Source of the DNA: Marixanthomonas sp. SCSIO 43207
GTDB lineage: Bacteria; Bacteroidota; Bacteroidia; Flavobacteriales; Flavobacteriaceae
Reading direction: 5' to 3'
Assembly: GCF_019904255.1 (NCBI RefSeq)
Contig: NZ_CP063203.1
Location: 868,001 to 932,000 of the forward strand
Length of the DNA stretch: 64,000 nt
The first letter of the stretch is position 1. Every line of letters begins with the position of its first letter. The position numbers and the translations under genes are program-made. Below are positions 32,089-40,793 of the stretch, one piece after another. The notes under the pieces were generated by a model. It was not told where the DNA came from. It saw nothing but the letters and a program-made list of their open reading frames with translations, and did no database searches.

Positions 32089-33765
32089 TTACTTAATTTT
32101 TCCCCACGAGTCTCGTAATGGTACTGTACGGTTAAAAACAATTTTATCTTCTGAAGAATCTTTATCAACAACAAAATAACCTAAGCGTTGAAACTGAACT
32201 TTATCTTCAATCTTCAACGTTTTTAAACTAGGCTCTGCATAAGCGGTAATGACTTCTAGTGAATTTGGGTTAATAAAATCTAAGAAATCTTTTTCTTTGT
32301 CTGAATCTGGTGTTGGCTCAGTAAATAAACGATCATATAATCGTACTTCAACGGGTAATGCGTTATTTACAGAAACCCAATGTAAAGTACCTTTTACTTT
32401 CCTCTTTGAAGCTTCTGTGCCGCTACCACTTTTACTATCAGGATCATAAGTACAGTGAATTTTGGTGATATTTCCTTCTTCGTCTTTTACAACACTTTCT
32501 CCTTTGATGATATACGCATTTTTTAAACGAACCTCTTTGTTTAAAGTTAATCTGAAAAATTTTCTATTTGCTTCTTCTTTAAAATCTTCTTGCTCAATAT
32601 ACAACTCACGAGAAAAAGGAATTTGGCGATATCCGGCATTTTCATCTTCAGGATTATTTTCAGCTTCGAGCCATTCTGTTTCTCCTTCAGGATAGTTGGT
32701 AATTACCAATTTTATAGGATTTAAAACAGCCATAACACGTGGTGCTCGTTTGTTTAAATCTTCTCGCACATTAAATTCTAGATGCGAAACATCAATTACA
32801 TTTTCACGTTTTCCTACACCAATACTAGTTACAAAGTTTTTGATAGACTCTGGAGTATACCCTCTTCTTCTCAATCCTGATATTGTAGGCATTCTTGGGT
32901 CATCCCATCCATTTACAATACCTTCACTTACCAATCGTGCTAGTTTACGTTTACTTACAACTGTATGACTTAAGTTTCTACGAGCAAATTCACGTTGTTT
33001 AGGACGTAATGTACCTTTTTCATGTACTTGGTCTAAAAACCAATCATAAAGTTCTCTATGAGGTAAAAATTCAAGTGTACAAAGTGAATGTGATACACGT
33101 TCTATATAATCACTCTCACCGTGTGTCCAATCATACATTGGGAATATTTTCCAGTCGGTTCCTGTTCTGTGGTGACTTTTATGCAATACACGGTACATAA
33201 TAGGATCACGCATAAGCATGTTTCCTGAAGTCATATCAATTTTTGCACGTAGAGTATGTTGCCCTTCTCCTACTTCACCATTTTTCATTTTTTCAAATAA
33301 ATCTAGGCTTTCTTCAACAGGACGATTTCTGAAAGGACTTTCGGTACCGGGAGTATTGGGTGTTCCTTTTTGTTCGGCAATTTTTTCTGAAGATTGTGAG
33401 TCTACATATGCTTTTCCGTCTTTAATCAATTGTACAGCCCAATCATATAACTCTTGAAAATAATCTGAAGCATAACATTCTTTAGCCCATTCAAAGCCTA
33501 ACCAAGAAACATCACGTTTAATTGCATCAACAAATTCTTGTTCTTCTTTAATAGGGTTTGTATCATCAAATCGTAGATTAACAGGAGCTTTGTAACGCTC
33601 ACCCAATCCAAAATTTAAACAGATAGAAGAAGCGTGACCAATGTGAAGATATCCGTTAGGTTCTGGTGGAAAACGAAACCGAAGATCTTCTGGTGTATGT
33701 GATTTTGTTAAATCTTCTTCAATGATATGTTCTATAAAATTAAGCGGTGCTTCTTCTTTTGCCAT
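32089..33765 (-). CDS. glnS: Glutaminyl-tRNA synthetase
   Basis: This class I enzyme charges tRNA-Gln directly with glutamine. It has 558 residues. The HIGH motif is in PPEPNGYLHIGHA (residues 33-45), and the KMSKS counterpart VVSKRKL is near 270. RFDDTNP near 65 is also conserved, and the C-terminal beta-barrel anticodon-binding domain is complete. Its presence implies that tRNA-Gln need not go through the GatCAB amidotransferase route. A -7 element (TACCTTTG, complement of 33851-33858) lies in the divergent region with folB. Confidence 0.98.
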   Translation of the reverse strand: MAKEEAPLNFIEHIIEEDLTKSHTPEDLRFRFPPEPNGYLHIGHASSICLNFGLGERYKAPVNLRFDDTNPIKEEQEFVDAIKRDVSWLGFEWAKECYASDYFQELYDWAVQLIKDGKAYVDSQSSEKIAEQKGTPNTPGTESPFRNRPVEESLDLFEKMKNGEVGEGQHTLRAKIDMTSGNMLMRDPIMYRVLHKSHHRTGTDWKIFPMYDWTHGESDYIERVSHSLCTLEFLPHRELYDWFLDQVHEKGTLRPKQREFARRNLSHTVVSKRKLARLVSEGIVNGWDDPRMPTISGLRRRGYTPESIKNFVTSIGVGKRENVIDVSHLEFNVREDLNKRAPRVMAVLNPIKLVITNYPEGETEWLEAENNPEDENAGYRQIPFSRELYIEQEDFKEEANRKFFRLTLNKEVRLKNAYIIKGESVVKDEEGNITKIHCTYDPDSKSGSGTEASKRKVKGTLHWVSVNNALPVEVRLYDRLFTEPTPDSDKEKDFLDFINPNSLEVITAYAEPSLKTLKIEDKVQFQRLGYFVVDKDSSEDKIVFNRTVPLRDSWGKIK

Positions 33766-33850
33766 GATGGGTATATTTTCCTTCTTTAGGAATTTAATTA
33801 TCTATTATAAACTGAGTTAATTGATTTGCTTATTAGAAATAAACAAGTAG

Positions 33851-33858
33851 CAAAGGTA
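33851..33858 (-). promoter_or_regulatory. -7 promoter element of glnS
   Basis: The minus strand reads TACCTTTG (TAnnTTTG) about 85 bases before the glnS ATG. It lies back to back with the folB element at 33866-33873, so the two promoters share their upstream region. Confidence 0.5.
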
Positions 33859-33865
33859 AAAAAAG

Positions 33866-33873
33866 TATCTTTG
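33866..33873 (+). promoter_or_regulatory. -7 promoter element of folB
   Basis: TATCTTTG lies 14 bases before the folB ATG and faces away from the glnS element only seven bases to its left. Confidence 0.5.
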
Positions 33874-33887
33874 CAAAAACAATTTGC

Positions 33888-34244
33888 ATGAGTACAATAC
33901 GCTTAAAAAACATTCGCATTTTTGCTAATCACGGTTGCCTTACTGAAGAAGAAAAAATAGGAAGCGATTATATTGTTAATTTAAAAGTTACTGCAGATCT
34001 TTCAAGAGCTGCAAAAACAGATGAGCTGGGCGATACGGTAGATTATGTTCAACTACAGCGTATAGTAAGAGAGCAAATGGCAATTCGTTCAAAATTGTTA
34101 GAACAGGTGGGGCAACGTATTATTGATGAAATTTTAAAAGAAATAAAATTGGTTGATTCGGTACGCGTTCGGGTTTCAAAAATAAATCCTCCTATTGGTG
34201 GTGATGTAGCCGAAGTAAGTGTTAGCATGTCATCAAGAAGGTAA
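33888..34244 (+). CDS. folB: Dihydroneopterin aldolase
   Basis: FolB cleaves dihydroneopterin to 6-hydroxymethyldihydropterin in folate synthesis. The 118-residue protein has the family layout: a first strand (IRLKNIRIFANHGCLTEEE), with the His-Gly segment containing the substrate-side residues, DTVDYVQLQRIV near 52-63, and a conserved Lys in the C-terminal VRVSKINPPIGG. It is small and complete. It is divergent from glnS and followed by tRNA-Cys, with no other folate genes nearby. Confidence 0.93.
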   Translation: MSTIRLKNIRIFANHGCLTEEEKIGSDYIVNLKVTADLSRAAKTDELGDTVDYVQLQRIVREQMAIRSKLLEQVGQRIIDEILKEIKLVDSVRVRVSKINPPIGGDVAEVSVSMSSRR

Positions 34245-34281
34245 TTTCAATTTAATTTAGGAAAATTCAGTTTAATTTTTT

Positions 34282-34289
34282 TACATTTG
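34282..34289 (+). promoter_or_regulatory. -7 promoter element of tRNA-Cys
   Basis: TACATTTG lies 11 bases before the tRNA. The same octamer precedes tRNA-Met at 59384, so the two RNA genes share a promoter type. Confidence 0.6.
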
Positions 34290-34300
34290 CAAACCTTACT

Positions 34301-34371
34301 GGCATCGTGGCCGAGTGGCTAGGCAGAGCTCTGCAAAAGCTTGTACAGCGGTTCGAATCCGCTCGATGCCT
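34301..34371 (+). tRNA. tRNA-Cys (GCA)
   Basis: The 71 bases fold as a full cloverleaf. The acceptor pairs GGCATCG with CGATGCC. The D-stem is GCC/GGC. The anticodon stem GAGCT/AGCTT (one G-U) holds a loop CTGCAAA with anticodon GCA, and the T-arm is GCGG-TTCGAAT-CCGC. The discriminator base is T (U73), which is the cysteine identity base. No CCA is encoded. A hairpin terminator follows. Confidence 0.96.
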
Positions 34372-34375
34372 CAAC

Positions 34376-34410
34376 AAAACCTTCTTTCATAGCTTGATTG
34401 AAGGTTTTTT
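34376..34410. terminator. Terminator after tRNA-Cys, shared with the LysE gene
   Basis: The repeat AAAACCTTC pairs with GAAGGTTTT around a 15-base loop and runs into a T-tract. It reaches the last base of the converging LysE-type gene. Confidence 0.85.
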
Positions 34411-35126
34411 TATTGCATAGGCTCTTCTACTGGTGGAATGGGTTTTTCTAAAGGATGTTTAGGTCCTGGAATGCGCTCCAAATTTGATTTCATTTCATCT
34501 GGAAAAATACCTTGCAATAGTAATGCTACGCCAAAGCCTGCAATTAAAATACTTACCCACTTTTTAGTTTTTATAATAAAGCGTGGCGTCATTTTACTTT
34601 TTAGCTTTTTGGCTAATGAAATTTTTAAAACATCGGTACAAAAAAATGTGATAAGTACGGTTAATAAAAAGAAGAATACTCCATTTTTTGAACTAGTCAA
34701 TGCATTTGCCATAATTATAGTACCAATCCATCCGGCTAAAACACCGAAGTTTACAAAGTTTAATAGAAAACCTTTTAAAAATAAACTTCCTAATTTCTTT
34801 TTAACCTTTACAGCATAATGCTCTCGTACTATTTTAAAAAAAGATCGATTGGTTCGTATGTATGAAATAATTCCGTAGGCAATTAAAACCACGCCGCCAA
34901 AAATGAGTAGCCCTGGATCGTCTTTTACTTTATCAAGAATTTTACTGGTACTAAAATAGGCTATTACAATGAAGACAATATCTGCAAAAATAGCTCCTAA
35001 ATCAAAAAATAACCCTGCTTTAAAACCTTTTGTAATACTGGTTTCAATAAGGGTAAAAAAGACAGGACCTACCGCAAAAGCAAGTAGGAACCCATAAAAT
35101 GCTGCATATCCAATACCATCAAACAT
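34410..35126 (-). CDS. LysE family translocator
   Basis: This is a 238-residue integral membrane protein with six hydrophobic helices. It starts with AAFYGFLLAFAVGPVFFTLIETS; the GPVFF(T/L) motif of LysE/RhtB exporters falls at about residues 18-24. These proteins export amino acids or related small molecules. The first half is most similar to the family and the C-terminus is proline-rich. I placed the start at the ATG at 35126, because the longer frame begins at a TTG with no family-like sequence. The substrate is unknown. It is convergent with tRNA-Cys. Confidence 0.87.
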   Translation of the reverse strand: MFDGIGYAAFYGFLLAFAVGPVFFTLIETSITKGFKAGLFFDLGAIFADIVFIVIAYFSTSKILDKVKDDPGLLIFGGVVLIAYGIISYIRTNRSFFKIVREHYAVKVKKKLGSLFLKGFLLNFVNFGVLAGWIGTIIMANALTSSKNGVFFFLLTVLITFFCTDVLKISLAKKLKSKMTPRFIIKTKKWVSILIAGFGVALLLQGIFPDEMKSNLERIPGPKHPLEKPIPPVEEPMQ

Positions 35127-35178
35127 AGTATTGTAAAAGTACAAATATCTTTATACTTGAAAACGCTTTAAGTAACTA

Positions 35179-35853
35179 TTAATTCACAATGCGAACAGTG
35201 CCGCCTGCAAAACTCTTTTTCTTTACTTCTTTAGGGTTTCCGTACACAGTAACATTACCTCCTGCAGTTACTTTTATATTTGCTTTGTCACTAGCATTAA
35301 TTTCAGCTTCGCCAGCTGCAAAAAGTTTTAAGTTGGTGTCTTGGGTTTGTAAATCCATTGCCTCGATGATACCGCCGGTTCTAATGGTAATGTCTTGAGA
35401 TTTAGCTAACCCGGAAGCTTCAATTATTCCGCCAGTCACGGCTTTCATTTCAATATAATTTACTTTTAAGCCTACCCTAATTTTTGCTCCTTCTTGCGAA
35501 CGTAATTCTATTTTATTTTGGCTTATAGCTTCGTTTGCAACTATTATTGATCCTTCATTGGCATCGATTATATTAATTTCGGTGTAGTGAACTTCAACAA
35601 AAGTTTCTTCTCCATCAAAACGTTCGTCTAATTGCATTCTGATTTTTAATTTTCCGTTGTCATTGATAATTTTAACGCTTTCGGTGTTTTTACCTTTAAT
35701 AACAACTTTGTTTTCTTCGGAAGGAATTAAATTTACTTCAATTAAATCGAAAACTTTTAATTCATCAAAATCGCCTATGTTTTTTTCAACCATACGTTGA
35801 GAAAATGCTGAAAAGGTTATGAATGCGATAAGAATTGTAGATACTAATTTCAT
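35179..35853 (-). CDS. GIN/DUF2807 domain exported protein
   Basis: This is a 224-residue protein with a signal peptide (1-18, ending AFS) and then a repetitive beta-helix of short strands with Asn/Gly/Ala turns. Such parallel beta-helix folds are annotated as the head domain of putative auto-transporter adhesins (GIN/DUF2807). They are common and multi-copy in Bacteroidota, with surface or periplasmic location, but no tested function is known to me. It lies 53 bases downstream of rnr. No lipobox is seen. Confidence 0.85.
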   Translation of the reverse strand: MKLVSTILIAFITFSAFSQRMVEKNIGDFDELKVFDLIEVNLIPSEENKVVIKGKNTESVKIINDNGKLKIRMQLDERFDGEETFVEVHYTEINIIDANEGSIIVANEAISQNKIELRSQEGAKIRVGLKVNYIEMKAVTGGIIEASGLAKSQDITIRTGGIIEAMDLQTQDTNLKLFAAGEAEINASDKANIKVTAGGNVTVYGNPKEVKKKSFAGGTVRIVN

Positions 35854-35906
35854 AATTAAGTGGTTTGGTTTTCTATAAAGAGTCCCTTTTAATTAATATG
35901 TTACAC

Positions 35907-38114
35907 TTATTTTTCAATTTCTTTTCTACTACCTAACATAATAAAGTCTAGATGCTTTCTAACTAAGTCTGCGTTTTTTACTTTTACATAAACCTCGTCT
36001 CCTAGCGTATATTTATTATGTGTTCGTTGTCCTATTACTGCAAATTCGTCTTTATCAAATACGTAATGATCATCTCTTAAATCATTTAATCTTACCATTC
36101 CTTCACATTTATTTGATATAATCTCTACGTAAATTCCCCACTCGGTAACTCCAGAAATTACTCCAAGAAAATCTTGATCCTGATGATCCATCATATATTT
36201 TACTTGCATGTATTTGATACTGTCGCGTTCTGCATTGGCAGCCAAGTTTTCCATATCACTAGAATGACTACACTTATCTTCATATTCTTCTTGTTTGGCA
36301 GAACTTTTTTTGTCTAAATAATGCTGTAATAATCGATGTACCATAACATCTGGATACCTACGAATGGGTGATGTAAAGTGTGTATAATAATCAAAAGCTA
36401 GCCCATAATGACCAATGTTATTAGTTGTATATACTGCTTTACTCATACTTCTTATTGCAAGTGTATCAACTAAGTTTTGTTCTTTTTTACCTTCTACGTC
36501 TTTTAATAATTTGTTTAATGAAGCTGCGGTACTTTTTCGGTCACGAGTGTTCATTTTATAACCAAACCTTTTTATGATATTTTCTAGCGCTGCAATTTTT
36601 TCATCATCTGGTTCATCGTGAACGCGATACACAAATGTTTTTGGTGGGTTTTGTTTTCCTATAAATTCTGCAACGCTGCGATTGGCCAAGAGCATAAACT
36701 CTTCAATTAATTTATTAGCATCTTTACTTTCTTTAAAATAAACGCCTTCCGGTTCGTTGTTTTCATCCAATTTGAATTTAACTTCTACTTTATCAAATGA
36801 AATTGCACCGTGATGCATGCGTTTTTTCCGAAGTATTTTTGCTAATCGATCCATTTCTAAAATTGCTGATGCAATGGCCGGATCTACTTGATATGTTTTT
36901 CCTGTAAGTGAGGTTTGAGAAGGAATTTCGTAGTTACTATCATCAGGATTTTCAATAATGTGTTGTGCTTCTTCATAAGCAAAACGTGCGTCACTGTAAG
37001 TAACTGTACGTCCAAACCATTGTTTTTTCACTTCTCCTTTTTCATTCATTTCAAAAACTGCAGAGAAGGTATATTTTTCTTCATTGGGTCTAAGTGAACA
37101 AGCATTGTTTGATAGCACTTCTGGTAACATAGGTACAACACGGTCAACAAGATATACAGACGTTGCCCTTTCATAAGCTTCGTCATCGAGGATGGTTCCT
37201 GGTTTTACATAGTGTGAAACATCTGCTATATGAATTCCTATTTCATAATTTCCGTTTTCTAGTTGTTGAAAAGATAAAGCATCATCAAAGTCTTTTGCAT
37301 CTTTTGGATCGATAGTAAAAGTTAACACATCGCGCATATCACGACGCTTTTGTATTTCATCACTTTGTATGGAAGTATCTAATTGATTTGCAAACGCTTC
37401 AACATCTGCAGGAAATTCATACGGAAGGCCATATTGAGCTAGAATAGCATGAATCTCGGTATGATGTTCTCCAGGTTTACCTAATACTTTTTTTATGATA
37501 CCAATTGGTGAATCTGCTTTGTCTGGCCAGTCTGATATTTCAACCAAAACTTTCTCTCCATTTTTTGCTTTACCAATATTACTTTTTGGTACAAAAATAT
37601 CGGTATACATATTTGTATTATTGATTTCAACAAAAGCAAAATTTTCATGAATATCAATCACACCTACAAATTCGGTACGTTTACGTTGCAGAACTTGGGT
37701 GATTTCACCTTCCATTTTTCCGCGTTTTTTTCGTTTAAAAGCATACACTTCAACGACATCACCGTGTAGGGCTTTGTTTAAATTTTTGTTTGTTATAAAA
37801 ATATCTTCTTCTAGATCTTTAATAATCACATACCCTTGACCACGACTAGTGATATCTACTACACCGGTGTAGTAGTTTTGAGAAGGAGCGATGATGTATT
37901 TACCACGTTCAATTTCTTGAATGGTCCCTTTAGATTGAAGTTGTTTTAACTTTTTTGTTATTTGGTTTCGGCTGTTGGGATCATCAAAACCTAATTTTGA
38001 AGCAATTTGTTTGTAATTATATGGCTTACCATTTGCTTTTCGTAGAATTTTAATAATGCTTTCGCTAAGCCCTTTTATTTTATTTTTTTTCTTCTTCTTA
38101 TTTCTTTTTGGCAT
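35907..38114 (-). CDS. rnr: Ribonuclease R
   Basis: RNase R is a processive 3'-to-5' exoribonuclease that degrades structured RNA. The 735 residues include a basic N-terminus, a helix-turn-helix-like segment (about 20-65), two cold-shock domains, and the RNB catalytic core with TIDPKDAKDFDDA near 270-283 holding the metal-binding aspartates. An S1 domain lies near 645-720. All parts are in the normal order and length. It faces away from the DUF2007 gene. Confidence 0.97.
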   Translation of the reverse strand: MPKRNKKKKKNKIKGLSESIIKILRKANGKPYNYKQIASKLGFDDPNSRNQITKKLKQLQSKGTIQEIERGKYIIAPSQNYYTGVVDITSRGQGYVIIKDLEEDIFITNKNLNKALHGDVVEVYAFKRKKRGKMEGEITQVLQRKRTEFVGVIDIHENFAFVEINNTNMYTDIFVPKSNIGKAKNGEKVLVEISDWPDKADSPIGIIKKVLGKPGEHHTEIHAILAQYGLPYEFPADVEAFANQLDTSIQSDEIQKRRDMRDVLTFTIDPKDAKDFDDALSFQQLENGNYEIGIHIADVSHYVKPGTILDDEAYERATSVYLVDRVVPMLPEVLSNNACSLRPNEEKYTFSAVFEMNEKGEVKKQWFGRTVTYSDARFAYEEAQHIIENPDDSNYEIPSQTSLTGKTYQVDPAIASAILEMDRLAKILRKKRMHHGAISFDKVEVKFKLDENNEPEGVYFKESKDANKLIEEFMLLANRSVAEFIGKQNPPKTFVYRVHDEPDDEKIAALENIIKRFGYKMNTRDRKSTAASLNKLLKDVEGKKEQNLVDTLAIRSMSKAVYTTNNIGHYGLAFDYYTHFTSPIRRYPDVMVHRLLQHYLDKKSSAKQEEYEDKCSHSSDMENLAANAERDSIKYMQVKYMMDHQDQDFLGVISGVTEWGIYVEIISNKCEGMVRLNDLRDDHYVFDKDEFAVIGQRTHNKYTLGDEVYVKVKNADLVRKHLDFIMLGSRKEIEK

Positions 38115-38221
38115 TTTGTTGTTTTAGTTAGTGTAAATGTACTATTATTAAGACAATAGCGTGTTTCATTTAGGAAAGATTTAGTACCTTAGTAAGACAC
38201 TAATAACGTTATTTTAAAGCT

Positions 38222-38461
38222 ATGGAAAACTTTGTTACCGTTGCTACTTTTACGTATCAAAGTGAATACGCAGTTCTTGCTTTGTTATTACAACAGCATG
38301 ACATTCCACATGTATTTTTAAATGAGACCATGGCAAGTGTTTTTCCTTTTTATTCAAACGCAATTGGCGGCATACGTTTACAAGTACACAAAAAGGACGT
38401 GACACGTACTCGTAAAATCATTTCAGAATTTGACAATACCTCAAAATTAAAAATCGTTTAA
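38222..38461 (+). CDS. DUF2007 domain protein
   Basis: This is a 79-residue protein. The first 70 residues (FVTVATFTYQSEYAVLALLLQQ, then a two-beta, two-helix pattern) match the small DUF2007 domain, annotated as a putative signal-transducing or degradation-tag-like domain and found across Bacteroidota. There is no signal peptide or helix long enough to span the membrane. It is divergent from rnr and precedes the 524-bp gene-free region. Function is not known. Confidence 0.8.
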   Translation: MENFVTVATFTYQSEYAVLALLLQQHDIPHVFLNETMASVFPFYSNAIGGIRLQVHKKDVTRTRKIISEFDNTSKLKIV

Positions 38462-38985
38462 CTTATAAACGTTATCAACAATATAATAATCATCTTTTTT
38501 CTTTTTTAAAATTTTTAAATAAATAATGATGGTTATTATAAGTTGTTAATATGTGGAATAACTTTTTGAAGATTTTTTTTGAATTTAAGTTATTGTATAT
38601 TTTTTACTATTTATTAACATAGTTTTAAGAATCTTTTCTTCTGAAAAATAACGAAATACAATCTTCAATTAACAGCTGTCAACAATCCATGTTAACAACC
38701 TATTTTTAATATTTTTTTCTAAGGAAGCTGTTTGAAAGTTATTATTTGATGCTCATAACTTGAGCAAAAAAGTTGCAGTTAAAATTTGCACATCAAAAAA
38801 GAAAAGACATATGAAATTTATAATTCAATTTCACAACTTTTTTTCTTGAAAAACTATCAACAAAAGTAAACACAGTTGTTAACTTTAACATGAACTAAAG
38901 TTTAATAAAACGTAAAGAATTGATTTTTAATTTGAAACAGAAATTTTGCTTATAATACCGTTATCTTTGTCATAAAATAAACAAC
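38462..38985. other. Gene-free, very AT-rich region; tentative replication-origin candidate
   Basis: No open frame of useful length is seen in this 524-base stretch. It contains long A/T runs and several words close to the DnaA box: TTATCAACA at 38472-38480 and CTATCAACA at 38854-38862. Further partial matches are TGTCAACA near 38687, a TGTGGA core near 38552, and several TTGTTAA variants. The rnr gene lies to the left on the minus strand and rpiB to the right on the plus strand, so transcription leaves it in both directions. The boxes are one or more bases off the strict consensus, so this is only a candidate. Confidence 0.35.
38962..38969 (+). promoter_or_regulatory. -7 promoter element of rpiB
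   Basis: TATCTTTG matches TAnnTTTG, 16 bases before the rpiB ATG. Confidence 0.5.
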
Positions 38986-39417
38986 ATGAAAATAGCAATA
39001 GGAAACGATCACGCCGGTACAGATTATAAAAATACGATTGTAACGTATTTAAAATCAAAAAACTATGAAGTTATTAACTATGGAACAGACTGTAATGAAA
39101 GTGTTGATTATCCAGACTTTGTTCATCCGGTAGCCAGCGATGTAGAAAATCAAAAAGTAGATTTTGGAATCATTATTTGCGGTAGCGGTAACGGTGCAAA
39201 TATGACCGCCAATAAACACCAAAAAGTACGCTCAGCTTTATGCTGGACCAAAGAAATTACAGCCTTAGCCAGAGAACATAATGATGCAAATGTTTTAAGT
39301 ATTCCGGCACGATTTACAAGTGAACCACAAGCATTAGAAATGGTAAAAACTTTTCTTTCTACAAAATTTGAAGGCGGTCGTCATCAAAGACGTGTAGAAA
39401 AAATTGCATGCTCATAA
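38986..39417 (+). CDS. rpiB: Ribose-5-phosphate isomerase B
   Basis: RpiB interconverts ribose 5-phosphate and ribulose 5-phosphate. The 143 residues begin MKIAIGNDHAG and carry the active-site segment IICGSGNGANMTANK (about 65-79), with Cys67 in the position of the catalytic Cys, plus HQKVRSALCW. Length is normal. It is first in a short plus-strand run with the CDF transporter (12-base gap) and an acetyltransferase (11-base gap). Confidence 0.95.
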   Translation: MKIAIGNDHAGTDYKNTIVTYLKSKNYEVINYGTDCNESVDYPDFVHPVASDVENQKVDFGIIICGSGNGANMTANKHQKVRSALCWTKEITALAREHNDANVLSIPARFTSEPQALEMVKTFLSTKFEGGRHQRRVEKIACS

Positions 39418-39429
39418 TTTACTAAGTTA

Positions 39430-40341
39430 ATGGCAACTACAGATAACCATCCTCACGATCATAAAGATCTTAAGGGTAGAAACTTACTTATAACAATAGT
39501 TTTAAATATTGTTATTACAGTTTCACAAGTTATAGGTGGTTTGCTTTCCGGAAGTCTTTCCTTACTAAGTGATGCTCTACATAACTTTAGTGATGTAACT
39601 TCGTTAATAATAAGTTATGTAGCAGATCGATATTCAAAAAAGGAAGCATCCTTTGATAAAACCTTTGGGTATAAACGTGCCGAAATTATTGCAGCTTTTG
39701 TAAATGCAGCAACTCTTTTACTAGTTGCTGTATATCTTATTTATGAAGCAATAAGAAGGTTTATTAATCCGCAAGAAATAGAAAGCAGCTTAGTTATATG
39801 GCTGGCTTTGTTAGGGATTGTAGCAAATGGTTTTAGTGTGTTATTACTTCATAAAGATTCAAAAGAAAATATGAATATGCGATCTGCCTATATTCATTTG
39901 TTTACAGATATGTCAGCTTCAGTTGCGGTATTAATTGGCGGTTTATTAATGAATTATTTTGGGTGGTTTTGGGTAGATAGTTTACTTACAGTTTTAATTG
40001 CTTTATATTTATTGGTAGTAGGTATTGATTTGCTTAAAAACTCATTTAATGTATTAATGCTATTTACACCTAAGGATATAAAACTAGAACGCATCAGTAA
40101 AAAAATAACAACCATTTCTGAAGTAAAAAGCATTCATCACATTCATGTATGGCAATTAAATGAACAAGAAAGACACCTAGAAGCTCATATGGAATTTTCA
40201 AAAAATTTATCCCTTTCTGAATTTGATGAAATTTTAGAAAAAGTAAAAAAAATACTTTTTGACGACTTCGGAATTAATCATGTAAACATTCAACCCGAAT
40301 TTCAAAAAGACGATTCAAAAGATATTATTGTTCAGGATTAA
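39430..40341 (+). CDS. Cation diffusion facilitator (CzcD-type zinc/cobalt exporter)
   Basis: This is a 303-residue membrane protein with six helices and a cytoplasmic C-terminal domain. The N-terminus is His/Asp-rich. The transport-site residues are LSDALHNFSD (His51, Asp55) in helix 2 and HLFTDMSAS (about 155-159) in helix 5, a His-x3-Asp pair as in zinc-type CDF exporters. It removes divalent metal in exchange for protons. The C-terminal domain has HHIHVWQLN and HVNIQPEF, which is typical. It lies between rpiB and the ElaA-type gene. Confidence 0.93.
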   Translation: MATTDNHPHDHKDLKGRNLLITIVLNIVITVSQVIGGLLSGSLSLLSDALHNFSDVTSLIISYVADRYSKKEASFDKTFGYKRAEIIAAFVNAATLLLVAVYLIYEAIRRFINPQEIESSLVIWLALLGIVANGFSVLLLHKDSKENMNMRSAYIHLFTDMSASVAVLIGGLLMNYFGWFWVDSLLTVLIALYLLVVGIDLLKNSFNVLMLFTPKDIKLERISKKITTISEVKSIHHIHVWQLNEQERHLEAHMEFSKNLSLSEFDEILEKVKKILFDDFGINHVNIQPEFQKDDSKDIIVQD

Positions 40342-40352
40342 AAATAAACTTA

Positions 40353-40793
40353 ATGGAAATCACCATCAAAAAATTTGAAGACTTATCCATTTACGAACTG
40401 TATGATATTTTACAGCTTCGTTCTGAAGTATTTGTAGTAGAACAAGATTGCGTGTACCAAGATATTGATGGAAAAGATGCAAATGCTCTGCACATTATTG
40501 GAAAAAAAGATGGAAAAATAATAGCTTATACACGTTGTTTTGCACCGGGATATTATTTTGATGAAGCAGCTATTGGTCGTGTGGTAGTCGCAAAAGATCA
40601 ACGTAGTTTTAAGTACGGTCACGATATTATGGATGCTTCAAAAAAAGCCATAAAAAAATATTATCACACCGAAAATATTAAACTTTCAGCACAACAATAT
40701 TTAATTAAATTTTACCAATCTCATGGGTTTCAACCTATTGGTGAAGGATACTTAGAAGATGGTATCCCACATATTGCAATGGTTATAACTTAA
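40353..40793 (+). CDS. ElaA-type GNAT acetyltransferase
   Basis: This is a 146-residue acyltransferase of the GNAT fold. The N-terminal region (LYDILQLRSEVFVVEQDCVYQD) is the signature of the ElaA group. The acetyl-CoA binding loop is in AIGRVVVAKDQRSFKYG (about 70-86), and a final strand follows. The acceptor is unknown. It is the last gene of the plus-strand run from rpiB. Its stop lies 11 bases inside the end of the convergent small gene. Confidence 0.88.
   Translation: MEITIKKFEDLSIYELYDILQLRSEVFVVEQDCVYQDIDGKDANALHIIGKKDGKIIAYTRCFAPGYYFDEAAIGRVVVAKDQRSFKYGHDIMDASKKAIKKYYHTENIKLSAQQYLIKFYQSHGFQPIGEGYLEDGIPHIAMVIT

Noticed and set aside
38462..38985. Hidden small genes in the gene-free region
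   Set aside because: Every start codon I checked runs into a stop within a few codons, and no motif is recognisable.
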